64,000 nt of DNA from Gemmobacter fulvus (GCF_018798885.1 NZ_CP076361.1:1518501-1582500); one strand, 5' to 3'; positions 52,044-61,865 are shown, counted from the stretch's first letter. Notes: generated by a model from the letters alone, not told the origin. Numbers and translations are program-made.

Positions 52044-53826
52044 AATTGATCTCGCCTGGCGGCGCGGCATCCGCCCCGAGCCGCCGATCCCCGTGTCGGA
52101 CTGGGCCGACCGCCACCGCATCCTGCCGCCCACATCGGCGGAACCGGGGCGCTGGCGCACCGACCGCACACCCTATCTGCGCGCGGTGATGGACGCCCTG
52201 TCCACCTCCAGTCCCTATGAACGTGTTGTGCTGATGAAGGGTGCGCAAACAGGTGGGTCGGAGGCCGGGCTGAACTGGCTGGGTTACATCATCCAGAACG
52301 CACCAGGCATCGCGATGCTGGTCATGCCGTCGCTCGACATGGTGCGGCGCAACACCACCGTCCGGATCGATCCCCTGATCGAAGCCACCCCTGCCCTGCG
52401 CGACCTGGTATCAGCCCCGAGGTCGCGTGATGCCGGGAACAGCCTGTTCCGCAAGTCCTTCCCCGGCGGCCAGCTGGTGATGACCGGCGCGAACAGCGCC
52501 GTCGGCCTGCGGTCCACCCCAGTTCGATACCTGTTCCTGGACGAGGTAGACGGCTATCCGGGCGATGCCGATGGCGAGGGCGATCCCGTCGATCTGGCGA
52601 TCCAGCGCACCACGACGTTTCGCGGGCGGCGCAAGATCTACATGGTCTCCACGCCCACCCTGAAAGGCCATTCCCGCATCGAGGCGGCCTATCTCGACAG
52701 CGACCAGCGATATTTCCATGTCCCTTGCCAGCACTGCGGCGACATGGCCCCGATCACATGGGCGCGCATCCGCTGGCCCGAAGGGCAGCGCGACGCCGCC
52801 TATCTGGTCTGTGAAATCTGTGGCGGCGTTCATCACGAACATGAAAAGCCGCGCATGATGTCTGCCGGTCAATGGCGCCCCTCAGCGCTGGGCGATGGCC
52901 GCACGGCAGGGTTCCATCTGTCATCGCTCTATTCGCCATGGGAAACTTGGGCCGAGATCGCGCAGGAACATGCGCGCGTCGCCAAGGATCCCGCGCGTCT
53001 GCAGGTTTGGGTCAATACCAAGCTGGGCGAGTCCTGGGAGGACCAGGCGGGCGACACCGTTCCCGCCGACCCCCTCATGGCGCGTCGCGAGGACTGGGGC
53101 AGCGACCTCGCCCCAGGCGTTGCCGTGATGACGGCGGGCGTAGACGTGCAGGGCGACCGCCTTGAAGTGCAGGTCGTTGGTTGGGGCCGTGACGAGGAAG
53201 CGTGGGTGATCGACTACCGCGTCCTATGGGGCGACCCGTCAGGGCCGCGCCTCTGGTCCGACCTGGATGGCGTTCTGAACGGCACCTATGGCGCCCTGCC
53301 CGTGCGCGCCGTCGCCGTGGATACCGGCGGCCATCATACCAAGATGGCCTATGAGTTCTGCCGCACCCGCCTTGCCCGCCGCATTTGGGCAATCAAGGGA
53401 CGCGGCGGCCCTGGCATCCCGGTCTGGCCGCGCCGTCCCACCCGCAGCAACAAGGCAAAGATCCCGCTCTTCATCGTCGGCGTCGATGCCGTAAAGGATG
53501 CCGTCTACGCCCGGCTGAAGTTGACCGAACCCGGCCCCGGCGCCATCCACTTCCCGCGCCGCCTCGACGCCGACTACTTCCGCCAGCTGACCGCCGAACG
53601 CGTCGTCACCCGCTTCGAGAAGGGCCGCCCCATCCGCTCGTGGCAGCCCAAGCGCGACGGCGAACGCAACGAGGCGCTGGACACCTTCGTCTACGCCCAC
53701 GCCGCCCTGCACGGGCTGATCAGCATGGGGATGCGATTGAACGAGGAGGCGGAAAGCGTGGCGGGACGCGCCGCGGCGGTGGAGCCTGTTCCAGGCAAGG
53801 TGATCCGGTCAGCGTGGATGGCGTAG
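52033..53826 (+). CDS. Phage terminase large subunit (GpA family)
   Basis: A 597-residue GpA-type terminase: VSDWADRHRILPPTSAEPGR, Walker A-like LMKGAQTGGSEAG, Walker B YLFLDEVDGYP, CQHCGDMAPITWARIRW and the nuclease-domain segments AGVDVQGDRLEVQVVGWG and AVDTGGHHTKMAYEFC. The ATG at 52033 overlaps the small subunit gene. It packages DNA into the procapsids encoded downstream. Confidence 0.96.
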   Translation: MVPEIDLAWRRGIRPEPPIPVSDWADRHRILPPTSAEPGRWRTDRTPYLRAVMDALSTSSPYERVVLMKGAQTGGSEAGLNWLGYIIQNAPGIAMLVMPSLDMVRRNTTVRIDPLIEATPALRDLVSAPRSRDAGNSLFRKSFPGGQLVMTGANSAVGLRSTPVRYLFLDEVDGYPGDADGEGDPVDLAIQRTTTFRGRRKIYMVSTPTLKGHSRIEAAYLDSDQRYFHVPCQHCGDMAPITWARIRWPEGQRDAAYLVCEICGGVHHEHEKPRMMSAGQWRPSALGDGRTAGFHLSSLYSPWETWAEIAQEHARVAKDPARLQVWVNTKLGESWEDQAGDTVPADPLMARREDWGSDLAPGVAVMTAGVDVQGDRLEVQVVGWGRDEEAWVIDYRVLWGDPSGPRLWSDLDGVLNGTYGALPVRAVAVDTGGHHTKMAYEFCRTRLARRIWAIKGRGGPGIPVWPRRPTRSNKAKIPLFIVGVDAVKDAVYARLKLTEPGPGAIHFPRRLDADYFRQLTAERVVTRFEKGRPIRSWQPKRDGERNEALDTFVYAHAALHGLISMGMRLNEEAESVAGRAAAVEPVPGKVIRSAWMA

Positions 53827-53827
53827 A

Positions 53828-56161
53828 TCAACGGCCATGACACTTCTTGTACTTTGCACCACTACCGCAGGGACACGGATCGTTCCGCCCCGGCTTTTGG
53901 GCCTTCGCAGCGGGGGCGAGTTTCTTCGAGTCGTTTAAATTCACCATTCGTGTGGGTTGGGCCATTCGCGCCGCGTCCTCGTAGATGTGGGAGTTATCTG
54001 CCGTTCGGGCCGATGGCTTGCGGGCCGCGAAAGCATGAGCTCCGACGAAGGCTCCTTCGGCATTAACTTCTGCCACAACTCCGATGACATTGGACGCTCT
54101 AACGGCCAATGCTGCTGCGCTGGCCTTGTCATTCACTGATGTCCAGTCAATTTTCTGGTCATGTCTTTGCAGCCAGACGAAGAGCGGCTCATCGTCACCG
54201 GCCAGAGTAAAGTAACGAGCGGGATGCTGCTTCAGGGACTGACGTAGGTCTGTCAGCACCTTGGCCAGATTCGTCCGGCCTTCCTCGCCCAGATTACGGA
54301 TATGGCTCTCCGCAGAAAGCCATCCGCGTGTGCGGGTGGCATCAATCGCTACAAGCAGCTTCAGCACCTCCGCCGGGAACTCCTGTGACGGAAACGGTTT
54401 GCTTTCCCAATCTTCACCCTCGAAGCTCTTGTCGACGATGTCGCTCATGCCATCCCAGATGAGCATGCTCGCCTTGCCGCCCCTCAACTGATCGGCAATG
54501 TCGTGATCGAAGCGGTTTTTCGTCAGGTACGCACCTAAGTGGTCGAATTCGTCGAAGAGATGAGCGTGACGTATCCCTGCCACTGCCTGTCGAACCTCCA
54601 TGTAGTGCGCAAACGAACCAGGGGTGGACAGGAACCGCTTCAGAACGAACAAGTCGTCAATCGATATCGACATAAATGCATGCTTCCCAAGGAGCGGCTT
54701 AATCTGCGGCAGTTCCTTGCAATATGTCGAAAAGGGAGAGAATGACTCAACTGTCAGCCCGATTGGCATCATCATGCGGTATTCTGAGCGGCGAACACGA
54801 CCGCATTCTTTATATTTTCCGCCGACGCGGTGATAAAGCGGCACTTCTTCCGCAGAGTTCAGATAGTTGAAGAAGCGCTCGCACTGGTTATACGCCTTGA
54901 CCACCAAATCTTGCACTGATTGGGCGTGGCGACCGAAGTCAAGCGCTGGCGATGCAATAGTGGCAGCTGCTCCGGCCTTGGCTTCAACTAGGAAAAGAAC
55001 ATCGTCGATCAGGATAAGCGTGTCGTTTTCGGACCACTGCTTGGTAGCAGGATCTTTGTAGTAGACCTCTTGGTAAACCGTGGCACCGGGAAGTTGGTCC
55101 GAAAGGATATCGGCGAAGGCAGACTCGCTCATCGACTTCTGCCGCTCTTCAAAGGTTTTCTTGTAGTCAGGCTTTCGCTGGAGAAGGTTGTAAAGAAGCG
55201 CACGATAGCCAGCATCGCGCGTGAAGCATGGGTCGATGGCATAGTAGTCCGATCCTAGCTGGATCAGGGGTTTTTTTCGAGCAGGCAGCGTCCGGTATGG
55301 TGTTCCCGCGAAGTCGCCGGCCGCGAAGAACTCGGTTTCTTCTCCGCGTCGGTATGCTAGGTCTGCCAGCAACTCCGGCGGCAGCGTTGTATGACGACTA
55401 ACATTGGCGGTCCCGCCCCTGAACATGTCATCGAAGGCCAACCCAGCAGCTTTCGATTTTTCCGCATTGGCCGCAACCCAAGTCTCCATCACGTCTTCTA
55501 GTGGCTTGTCGCATGTGGCGGCAAATGCTTGAGCCGCCTCAAACTGCCTCATTATCTCGCCAATAGCATCGGCGTGACCAGAACGCGATGCGTTCGCCAT
55601 GGCCTGGAACCCTTCGGCGATGTCAGCAGCGCCGTATCCGTACACTTCTCTCAAAACGTCATCATGCGGGGCAAGAACGTAGCTGTAAAACTCTCCTTCC
55701 AAAACTTGGTAGCGGTTTCCACGGAGTAAGACCCAATTGGATTTGGCACGAAATTCAATGTCAGCCGTGTCAGGGCCAAATAGTCCACTCTTGGTATCCG
55801 CCGATGAAGCCATAGCGTAGAACATGGCCTGTTCACGCAGTTTGCGACTGAGTTCAAACAGCTCCGCACACTGTGCTTCGTCGAATGTCAATTCCTCGGG
55901 ACTGACATCTGACGCGAGAACCGCGTGCACGTACTCCAGCAGGAACTGGTTTTGGTCGATCAAGTCATCTGGGCCATCCGCTTCGCGTTGCTCCTCGGTG
56001 GCACTTTGGCCCGCCATCGCTTTCAGAATGTACTGGGCATAGATGTAGCCAAGCAGATCATGCGGAGGCATGGCGACGATCAGTTTGCGCATCCGGGCTG
56101 CCGTGGCTTCCATGTCTTTCAACAAGGAAGCCGCAAGCTCTTTCCGTTTTTTCTCATCCAT
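53828..56161 (-). CDS. SEC-C motif protein with PD-(D/E)xK-like core (candidate defence nuclease)
   Basis: A 777-residue protein ending with a SEC-C zinc motif, GRNDPCPCGSGAKYKKCHG. Around residues 380-395, NDTLILIDDVLFLVEAKAG has the Asp...Glu-x-Lys spacing of PD-(D/E)xK nucleases. A long helical N-terminus precedes it. The ATG at 56161 is preferred over an upstream TTG. The gene is opposed to, and inserted between, the terminase and portal genes and is richer in A+T than they are, as for cargo. Comparable SEC-C nucleases occur in defence islands, but this exact family is unknown to me. Confidence 0.75.
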   Translation of the reverse strand: MDEKKRKELAASLLKDMEATAARMRKLIVAMPPHDLLGYIYAQYILKAMAGQSATEEQREADGPDDLIDQNQFLLEYVHAVLASDVSPEELTFDEAQCAELFELSRKLREQAMFYAMASSADTKSGLFGPDTADIEFRAKSNWVLLRGNRYQVLEGEFYSYVLAPHDDVLREVYGYGAADIAEGFQAMANASRSGHADAIGEIMRQFEAAQAFAATCDKPLEDVMETWVAANAEKSKAAGLAFDDMFRGGTANVSRHTTLPPELLADLAYRRGEETEFFAAGDFAGTPYRTLPARKKPLIQLGSDYYAIDPCFTRDAGYRALLYNLLQRKPDYKKTFEERQKSMSESAFADILSDQLPGATVYQEVYYKDPATKQWSENDTLILIDDVLFLVEAKAGAAATIASPALDFGRHAQSVQDLVVKAYNQCERFFNYLNSAEEVPLYHRVGGKYKECGRVRRSEYRMMMPIGLTVESFSPFSTYCKELPQIKPLLGKHAFMSISIDDLFVLKRFLSTPGSFAHYMEVRQAVAGIRHAHLFDEFDHLGAYLTKNRFDHDIADQLRGGKASMLIWDGMSDIVDKSFEGEDWESKPFPSQEFPAEVLKLLVAIDATRTRGWLSAESHIRNLGEEGRTNLAKVLTDLRQSLKQHPARYFTLAGDDEPLFVWLQRHDQKIDWTSVNDKASAAALAVRASNVIGVVAEVNAEGAFVGAHAFAARKPSARTADNSHIYEDAARMAQPTRMVNLNDSKKLAPAAKAQKPGRNDPCPCGSGAKYKKCHGR

Positions 56162-56441
56162 CAATTTCTTTGCCAGGCATTTCCCATGCCCCAATACACC
56201 TTGATGAATGGGTCTTGTCCAGCCAACGCGTCACCTCCTAACGAAATGAATGTACTTTGGCATTCTGGCCGCACTAAGGGGCTTCACGCCTATCACAACC
56301 CATAGATTGACCGACATTCATCCAAAAACAGTTGAGTCCGTTTTTCAGCATGCGCGGGGCACATAGGCTGCCCTCACCAATTAGTGGTTTCCCAAACATT
56401 CCCAATGGCTTGCCTCGCTCCCGCCATGCGAGTGTTCCAAA

Positions 56442-57851
56442 ATGCGCAACCTGCTGAACCGTTTATTCTCCCGCTCCGGCATGCGCAGCTTTGACGCTGC
56501 GGGTGGTGGTCGGCGTTGGGAGGGGGCGCGGACGGTCGATGGGCTGAACACGGCGATCCTGGCGGGCGCGACGACGGCGGCGCGGCGGGCCGGATGGTAT
56601 GCCCGCAACAACCCGTGGGTGGCGGCGGCGGTGGACAGCCTGGTGGGCAATGTCGTCGGCGCAGGCATCAAACCGCAGTCCACCCATCCTGACCGGGCGG
56701 TGCGCGAGCGACTGCAGGTGCTGTGGCTTCGTTGGACCGATCAAGCCGATCCCGGTGGGCTGGCGGACTTCTATGGGCTGCAGGCCATGGCCGTGCGCGC
56801 GATGGTCGAGGGCGGCGAGAGTTTTGCCCGGCTGCGTGTGGTGTCCGATGCCTCTGCCGTTCCCCTGCACATCGACCTGTTGGACCGGGACCAGGTGCCG
56901 CTCGATCTGCACCGCGATATCGGTGGCGGCGCGCGCATCAGGGCCGGGATCGAGTTCAACGGCGCTGGGCAGCGCACCGCCTACTGGATGATGCGGGACC
57001 GGCCCGGCGATCCGCTGACCTCCCTTCGGCTGGAACCGCTGCGCTTGCCTGCCACGGATTGCCTGCATCTGTTCAAGCCTCTGGCCGCTGGCCAGTTGCG
57101 CGGGATCACATGGCTTGCCCCTGTACTGCTGCGGTTGCACGAGTTGGACCAGTTCGAGGATGCTGCACTGGTGAAAGCCAAGGTTGCGGCGCTGTTCACC
57201 GGCTTCATTACCGATCCGGATGGCTCGGCTGGCGGCCTGACCGGCACCAACTCGGGCGGCGCGCTGACCGTGGGCATGGAACCCGGCAGCCTGATCCCCC
57301 TGCCGCCTGGCACCGACATCCGGTTTTCCAACCCGACCGAGAGTGACGCCTACGGCCCTTTCGTCAAGAACCACCTCCGCGCCGTGGCCGCTGGCATGGG
57401 CCTGCCCTACGAACTGGTCTCGGGCGATCTAGAGGGTGTGACCTATTCCTCGATCCGCGCTGGGCTGATCGAGTTCCGCCGCCGCGTCGAGCAGTTGCAG
57501 CACAATGTCGTGGTACATCTGTTCTGCCGCCCGGTCTGGGACCGCTTCGTGCGACTGGCGGTGCTGTCGGGCGATCTGCCCGCCCGGGACTTCGACCGCG
57601 ATCCTGCGGCGTATCTGGGCTGCGAGTGGCTGCCGCCGAAGTTCGACTACGTCGATCCCAAGAAGGACGTCGAGGCCGAAATCCTTGCCATCAACGCCGG
57701 GCTGAAGAGCAGGACGCAGGCGATTTCCGAACGGGGCTATGACGCCGAACAGGTCGATGCCGAGATTGCCGCCGACAAGGCGCGGACCGATGGGCTGGGC
57801 CTGAGCTTCGAGCCAAAGACTGCCGCCAAGGAGGACAGCCCCGATGAATGA
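56442..57851 (+). CDS. Phage portal protein (lambda type)
   Basis: A 469-residue portal: ARRAGWYARNNPWVAAAVDS, HIDLLDRDQVPLDL, the conserved DCLHLFKPLAAGQLRGITWL, and VTYSSIRAGLIEFRRRVEQL. It forms the ring through which DNA enters the head. It overlaps the protease-capsid gene by 8 bases. The 280 bp upstream hold no gene. Confidence 0.95.
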   Translation: MRNLLNRLFSRSGMRSFDAAGGGRRWEGARTVDGLNTAILAGATTAARRAGWYARNNPWVAAAVDSLVGNVVGAGIKPQSTHPDRAVRERLQVLWLRWTDQADPGGLADFYGLQAMAVRAMVEGGESFARLRVVSDASAVPLHIDLLDRDQVPLDLHRDIGGGARIRAGIEFNGAGQRTAYWMMRDRPGDPLTSLRLEPLRLPATDCLHLFKPLAAGQLRGITWLAPVLLRLHELDQFEDAALVKAKVAALFTGFITDPDGSAGGLTGTNSGGALTVGMEPGSLIPLPPGTDIRFSNPTESDAYGPFVKNHLRAVAAGMGLPYELVSGDLEGVTYSSIRAGLIEFRRRVEQLQHNVVVHLFCRPVWDRFVRLAVLSGDLPARDFDRDPAAYLGCEWLPPKFDYVDPKKDVEAEILAINAGLKSRTQAISERGYDAEQVDAEIAADKARTDGLGLSFEPKTAAKEDSPDE

Positions 57852-59646
57852 CACCGTCACCTTGCTGACCCGCCGCGCGGACCTGGCTCCGTCCAGCGCC
57901 AACCGCGATGATCGCACCGTCGAGGTGATCTGGTCCACCGGCGCGCCTGTGCGCCGCCGCGATATGGCTGGCCAATATGTCGAACGCCTCAGCCTTGCGC
58001 CGGAAGCGGTGGACCTGTCGCGCCTGCAAGGGGCCAGTGTGTTGGATGCCCACCGGCAATCCGCTGTCCGCGATGTGCTTGGCAGCGTGCAGTCTGCTGC
58101 CGTCGATGGCCAGCGCGGCACGGCGCTGATCCGCTTCTCGTCGCGCCCGGAGGTGGAACCGCTCTGGCAGGACGTGTTGTCCGGGATACTGCGGCACGTA
58201 TCGGTTGGCTATTCGGTCGAGGAGTGGGCCGAGGCCACCGAGAACGGCGCACGGGTGCTGACCGCCGTACGCTGGACGCCGCACGAGATTTCCCTTGTCC
58301 CCACCCCGGCTGACCCGGGTGCCCACATTCGCATGGAGACCAACATGACCGAAACGACAATCACGCCTGCCCCGCCCGAGGCGCAAACCCGCGCCACGAT
58401 CAACACGGAAATCCGCTCCATCGCCCGCATCGCCGGGCTGGACCAGTCCTGGATCGACGGCCAGATTGACGCCACTGCCGATGCTGACACCGCCCGCCGT
58501 GCGGCCTTCGAGGCGCTGGCGACCCGCAGCGCGCCAACAATCCGCACGGAACAGGTCCGCGTCGAGATGGGCGACAGCCAGGACGATCCTGCCCTGCGCG
58601 CACGCCAGATGGGTGAAGCCCTCTATGCACGCATCAACCCACGCCACGAACTTAGCGAACCGGCCCGCCGCTACGCCTATGCCACGCCCGTGGACATGGC
58701 CAAGGAACTGCTGACCCTGCGCAGCGAGTCCACGATGGCCCTGTCACCCGCCAGCCTGGTCACCCGCGCCCTGCACACGACGTCCGATTTCCCGATCATC
58801 CTCGGCAACACCGTGGGCCGCGTGCTGCGCGATGCCTACCAGGCCGCCCCATCCGGCATCCGTCGCCTAGGCCGCCAGACCTCGGCGCGGGACTTCCGGT
58901 CGGTGAACAAGATCATGCTGGGCGAGGCACCGCTGCTGGAAAAGCTGAACGAGCATGGCGAGATCAAGGCCGGGACGATGGCCGAGGCGCGCGAAGCCTA
59001 CAAGATCGAGACTTGGGCCAAGAAGGTCGGGATCACTCGGCAGGTTTTGGTGAACGATGACCTCGGAGCCTTCTCGGACCTTGCCCGCCGCATGGGCCAG
59101 GGGGCCGCCGAGACCGAGGCGCGGATCCTCGTCACCCTGCTGGAAGCCAACAGCGGCAATGGCCCGACTCTATCGGACACCAAAGCGCTGTTTCATGTCG
59201 ATCACGGCAACAAGGCTGGTGCTGGCGCGGTGATTTCCGATGCCACCCTGTCTGCAGCCCGGCTGGCGCTGCGCACACAGAAGGGGATCGATGGGCGCAT
59301 CATCCGGGTGACGCCGAAGAACCTGCTGGTCCCGCCCGCGCTGGAAACCGTCGCCGAGAAGTGGCTGGCGACCATCGCACCCGCCACAGCAGCCGATGTG
59401 AACCCCTTCTCGGGGGCGATGTCGCTGGTGGTCGAACCCCGCCTTTCCAGTGCCACGCGCTGGTATGTGACGGCAGACCCGGGTGAGATCGACGGCCTTG
59501 AGTTTGCCTACCTGTCGGGCAACGAGGGGCCCCAGGTGGAAAGCCGGTCGGGCTGGGACGTGGACGGCGTGGAAATCAGGGTGATCCTGGACTTCGGCGC
59601 AGGCTTCATCGACCACCGCGGCTGGTTTCAGAACGCAGGCGCGTAA
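57844..59646 (+). CDS. Prohead protease-major capsid protein fusion
   Basis: A 600-residue fusion. Residues 1-~165 form a HK97-type prohead protease (LQGASVLDAHRQSAVRDVLG, GILRHVSVGYSVEEWAEA, PHEISLVPTPADPGA). The rest is a major capsid protein of the Mu-like/HK97-fold kind (ETWAKKVGITRQVLVNDDLG, TKALFHVDHGNKAGAG, TRWYVTADPGEIDGLEFAYL). Cleavage or an internal start near Met167 would release the capsid protein. Such fusions are known in Rhodobacterales prophages. Confidence 0.93.
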   Translation: MNDTVTLLTRRADLAPSSANRDDRTVEVIWSTGAPVRRRDMAGQYVERLSLAPEAVDLSRLQGASVLDAHRQSAVRDVLGSVQSAAVDGQRGTALIRFSSRPEVEPLWQDVLSGILRHVSVGYSVEEWAEATENGARVLTAVRWTPHEISLVPTPADPGAHIRMETNMTETTITPAPPEAQTRATINTEIRSIARIAGLDQSWIDGQIDATADADTARRAAFEALATRSAPTIRTEQVRVEMGDSQDDPALRARQMGEALYARINPRHELSEPARRYAYATPVDMAKELLTLRSESTMALSPASLVTRALHTTSDFPIILGNTVGRVLRDAYQAAPSGIRRLGRQTSARDFRSVNKIMLGEAPLLEKLNEHGEIKAGTMAEAREAYKIETWAKKVGITRQVLVNDDLGAFSDLARRMGQGAAETEARILVTLLEANSGNGPTLSDTKALFHVDHGNKAGAGAVISDATLSAARLALRTQKGIDGRIIRVTPKNLLVPPALETVAEKWLATIAPATAADVNPFSGAMSLVVEPRLSSATRWYVTADPGEIDGLEFAYLSGNEGPQVESRSGWDVDGVEIRVILDFGAGFIDHRGWFQNAGA

Positions 59647-59855
59647 TGGCCGACCTCGCCCAACTCACCGCCTGGCGCGATGCTCTAATGGCGGCCCGCT
59701 ACCAGGGCATCCGCACCGTCGAATACGACGGCAAGCGGGTCACCTATGCGACCGACGCAGAAATGGCGGCCGCGCTGGGCGACCTCAACCGGCAAATCAC
59801 CGGCACCACGGCACGCATCGCCGTGGTCCGCATCCAATCCTCGAAAGGGCTTTGA
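59646..59855 (+). CDS. Small head-completion (gpW-like) protein
   Basis: A 69-residue protein: MADLAQLTAWRDALMAARYQ, RTVEYDGKRVTYATDAEMAA, ALGDLNRQI. Size and pattern fit phage gpW-type head-tail joining proteins. Its ATG overlaps the capsid stop. Confidence 0.8.
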   Translation: MADLAQLTAWRDALMAARYQGIRTVEYDGKRVTYATDAEMAAALGDLNRQITGTTARIAVVRIQSSKGL

Positions 59856-59857
59856 CC

Positions 59858-60202
59858 ATGAAGAACCATATTCAGAAAGGTGACGTCATCACCGTACCCG
59901 CTTCCGCAGGCGGCATCGCCTCTGGCGAGGGGGCGATCATCGGCAACATCTTCGGGATCGCCGCCTACTCTGCCGCCGTGGGCGAACCAGTCGAACTGGC
60001 CACCACTGGCGTTTATCAGCTGCCGAAAGCCACGGCTGCGGTTCTGACGGTCGGCGCACGCGTGGCGTGGGACAACACGGCCAAGAACATCAACGTGCCG
60101 GGCACTGGACGCTTCCCCGTGGGCGTTGCGACAGAGGCCGCCGGGAACGGCATCACCAGCGTCGCCGTGCGGCTGGATGGCGTGGGGACCGTGGCTGACT
60201 GA
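59858..60202 (+). CDS. DUF2190 capsid cement protein
   Basis: A 114-residue protein beginning MKNHIQKGDVITVPASAGG, with the family's repeated pattern (AIIGNIFGIAAYSAAVGEPV, ELATTGVYQLPKA, GTGRFPVGVATEAAGN). DUF2190 proteins are decoration or cement proteins of phage heads. It is the last structural gene; no tail genes follow. Confidence 0.92.
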   Translation: MKNHIQKGDVITVPASAGGIASGEGAIIGNIFGIAAYSAAVGEPVELATTGVYQLPKATAAVLTVGARVAWDNTAKNINVPGTGRFPVGVATEAAGNGITSVAVRLDGVGTVAD

Positions 60203-60309
60203 CGAGTAACTTGCTCTCCGTCACTGCAAGCTGCACCCATTTTGCAATTGGTTTTTCGTCGGCACGCAGTCAGACTAGGTCCGATAAAGCGGTCGGCGGG
60301 GCGCGACTG

Positions 60310-61356
60310 ATGACGGAGGGGCCGCATTTGGTACGTATTGTGTTCTGTGGCATTGGCTGGATGAGTCGATATCGAGGCTTGGCGGGCCAACCGGACAAAA
60401 TAGTCGGCGGTGGTCGCTATGTTCGAGAGAACGAGACCGGCCACGAAGTCTGCAACTTCCTGCGTTGTGATGACGGCAACGTCTATGGCCACGTTGAGAC
60501 GATCCGCGGCGAATTGGATCGTCAAATCCACGTCGAGAAATGGGGTGGCATCGCCGGGTCGTTGACCGGTGTCGACATCGTATGGATGGCCACACATCCG
60601 CAAGACGGAGGTCGGCGTGTGGTTGGCTGGTATAAAGATGCCACGATTTTTCGTGAACGACAGACCTTCGAACGCCCACCTTCCAAGCAACATCGCATCG
60701 ACCACATAGACACCTACCGCACGATTGCGCTGTCAGGAAATGCCCATCTTCTCGACATTGACGAAAGAACGCTGGCCATGCCGCGTGGTCCTGGCTGGAT
60801 GGGCCAAACGCAATGGTGGTCGCCACCTGATGACGCGGGCGGTCAGGTCCAAGATTTCATAGAGGAGGTTCGACATCTCCTCCTGACTCGTGCGGGCGCA
60901 AAGAAGACCGGACATGGGGATGGGGGCAGCGCCGACGCTGGCATCAAGAATAGCCCAGACACCGCCAGCGATCCGTACACACGCTACATCAAGGAAAACG
61001 AAATTCAGGTCAGTCCTCGGCACAATCAGCTGCAAGCGCAGTTTCAGGCTTTTCTTGCGACCACCGATGCGCAGGCGGTACGGGCCAATCTCGAAAGTGT
61101 GGATATTCGGTATCAGGATCCGAAACGAGGAACCGTGCTCGTAGAGTTGAAGCCATGTGACACGACGAACGTCCGCTATGCGATCCGAACAGCGATGGGA
61201 CAGCTGCTCGACTATCGGCAGAGATCGAAAGGGGAAGCGGCATTGTTGATTGTGGCCGAGACGAAGCCCAACGAAGACGATCACGATCTCGCCCGCTCAA
61301 ATGGCTTCGGGTTGGCCTATCCATCTGAAGGCACCTTCAACCTCATCTGGCCTTAA
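60310..61356 (+). CDS. PD-(D/E)xK-type restriction-like protein with N-terminal reader-like domain
   Basis: A 348-residue protein from the ATG at 60310. The N-terminal ~120 residues (VFCGIGWMSRYRGLAGQPD, GHEVCNFLRCDDGNVYGHVE, VDIVWMATHP, RRVVGWYKDATIFR) resemble small beta-rich, PUA-like heads seen in restriction enzymes that may sense modified bases. Near 265-281, DIRYQDPKRGTVLVELKP fits a PD-(D/E)xK nuclease centre. It is placed at the end of element B beside the attachment site, a typical defence cargo spot. The first domain assignment is tentative. Confidence 0.65.
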   Translation: MTEGPHLVRIVFCGIGWMSRYRGLAGQPDKIVGGGRYVRENETGHEVCNFLRCDDGNVYGHVETIRGELDRQIHVEKWGGIAGSLTGVDIVWMATHPQDGGRRVVGWYKDATIFRERQTFERPPSKQHRIDHIDTYRTIALSGNAHLLDIDERTLAMPRGPGWMGQTQWWSPPDDAGGQVQDFIEEVRHLLLTRAGAKKTGHGDGGSADAGIKNSPDTASDPYTRYIKENEIQVSPRHNQLQAQFQAFLATTDAQAVRANLESVDIRYQDPKRGTVLVELKPCDTTNVRYAIRTAMGQLLDYRQRSKGEAALLIVAETKPNEDDHDLARSNGFGLAYPSEGTFNLIWP

Positions 61357-61465
61357 TCGTGTGCGGTGTTTTCAGGGACGTGGACAATGAGGAGCTCGAA
61401 TGAAGATCGTCGCGCTGACATCGGGCGATTTTTTGCTGGAGGAAAGGGCAGCAGCGACTGGCTTC

Positions 61466-61681
61466 TCATTCCCGCTCCTCGCCCTCGCGGAACGCCATGT
61501 CGGTGATCTCACGGAGGCAGGCGCGGTAGTGGTCCAGCGTTCCGACATGGCCCCAATTCAGCTCCTCGAAGCTGGATCCGAAATAGTCGGCGCTATGCGC
61601 CACCAGCCGCGCCAGCATCGCGTCAATCTCGTTCTTGGCGGCGAGGAAGGCGTCCAGGGCGGTGTCATTGGTCTTGGGCAT
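61466..61681 (-). CDS. Small hypothetical protein near the attachment site
   Basis: A 71-residue acidic helical protein: MPKTNDTALDAFLAAKNEID, AMLARLVAHSADYFGSSFEE, LNWGHVGTLDHYRACLREIT. The ATG at 61681 is likely; longer in-frame starts read through poorly conserved sequence. It has the look of a short regulator or anti-defence protein, but no family is known to me. Confidence 0.65.
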   Translation of the reverse strand: MPKTNDTALDAFLAAKNEIDAMLARLVAHSADYFGSSFEELNWGHVGTLDHYRACLREITDMAFREGEERE

Positions 61682-61865
61682 GATGGTCCCCGAGTTGGTT
61701 ACGAGGACATGACGGCTCTGGTTTGCCCGTTGGTAATGGTCAATCGAACACGGAACGTCCCGCGAGCATCCGGCATTTCTGTGTCGCATGGGTGTTGCAC
61801 GGAAGAAATCGGAACTGTTGTAAGCCTTTGGAATCACGAAGAAACGTGTTGCTCTGCGTTGCAAC

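Noticed and set aside
56162..56194. TTG start extending the SEC-C protein by 11 residues
   Set aside because: An ATG at 56161 is in frame and the added residues show no conserved feature.
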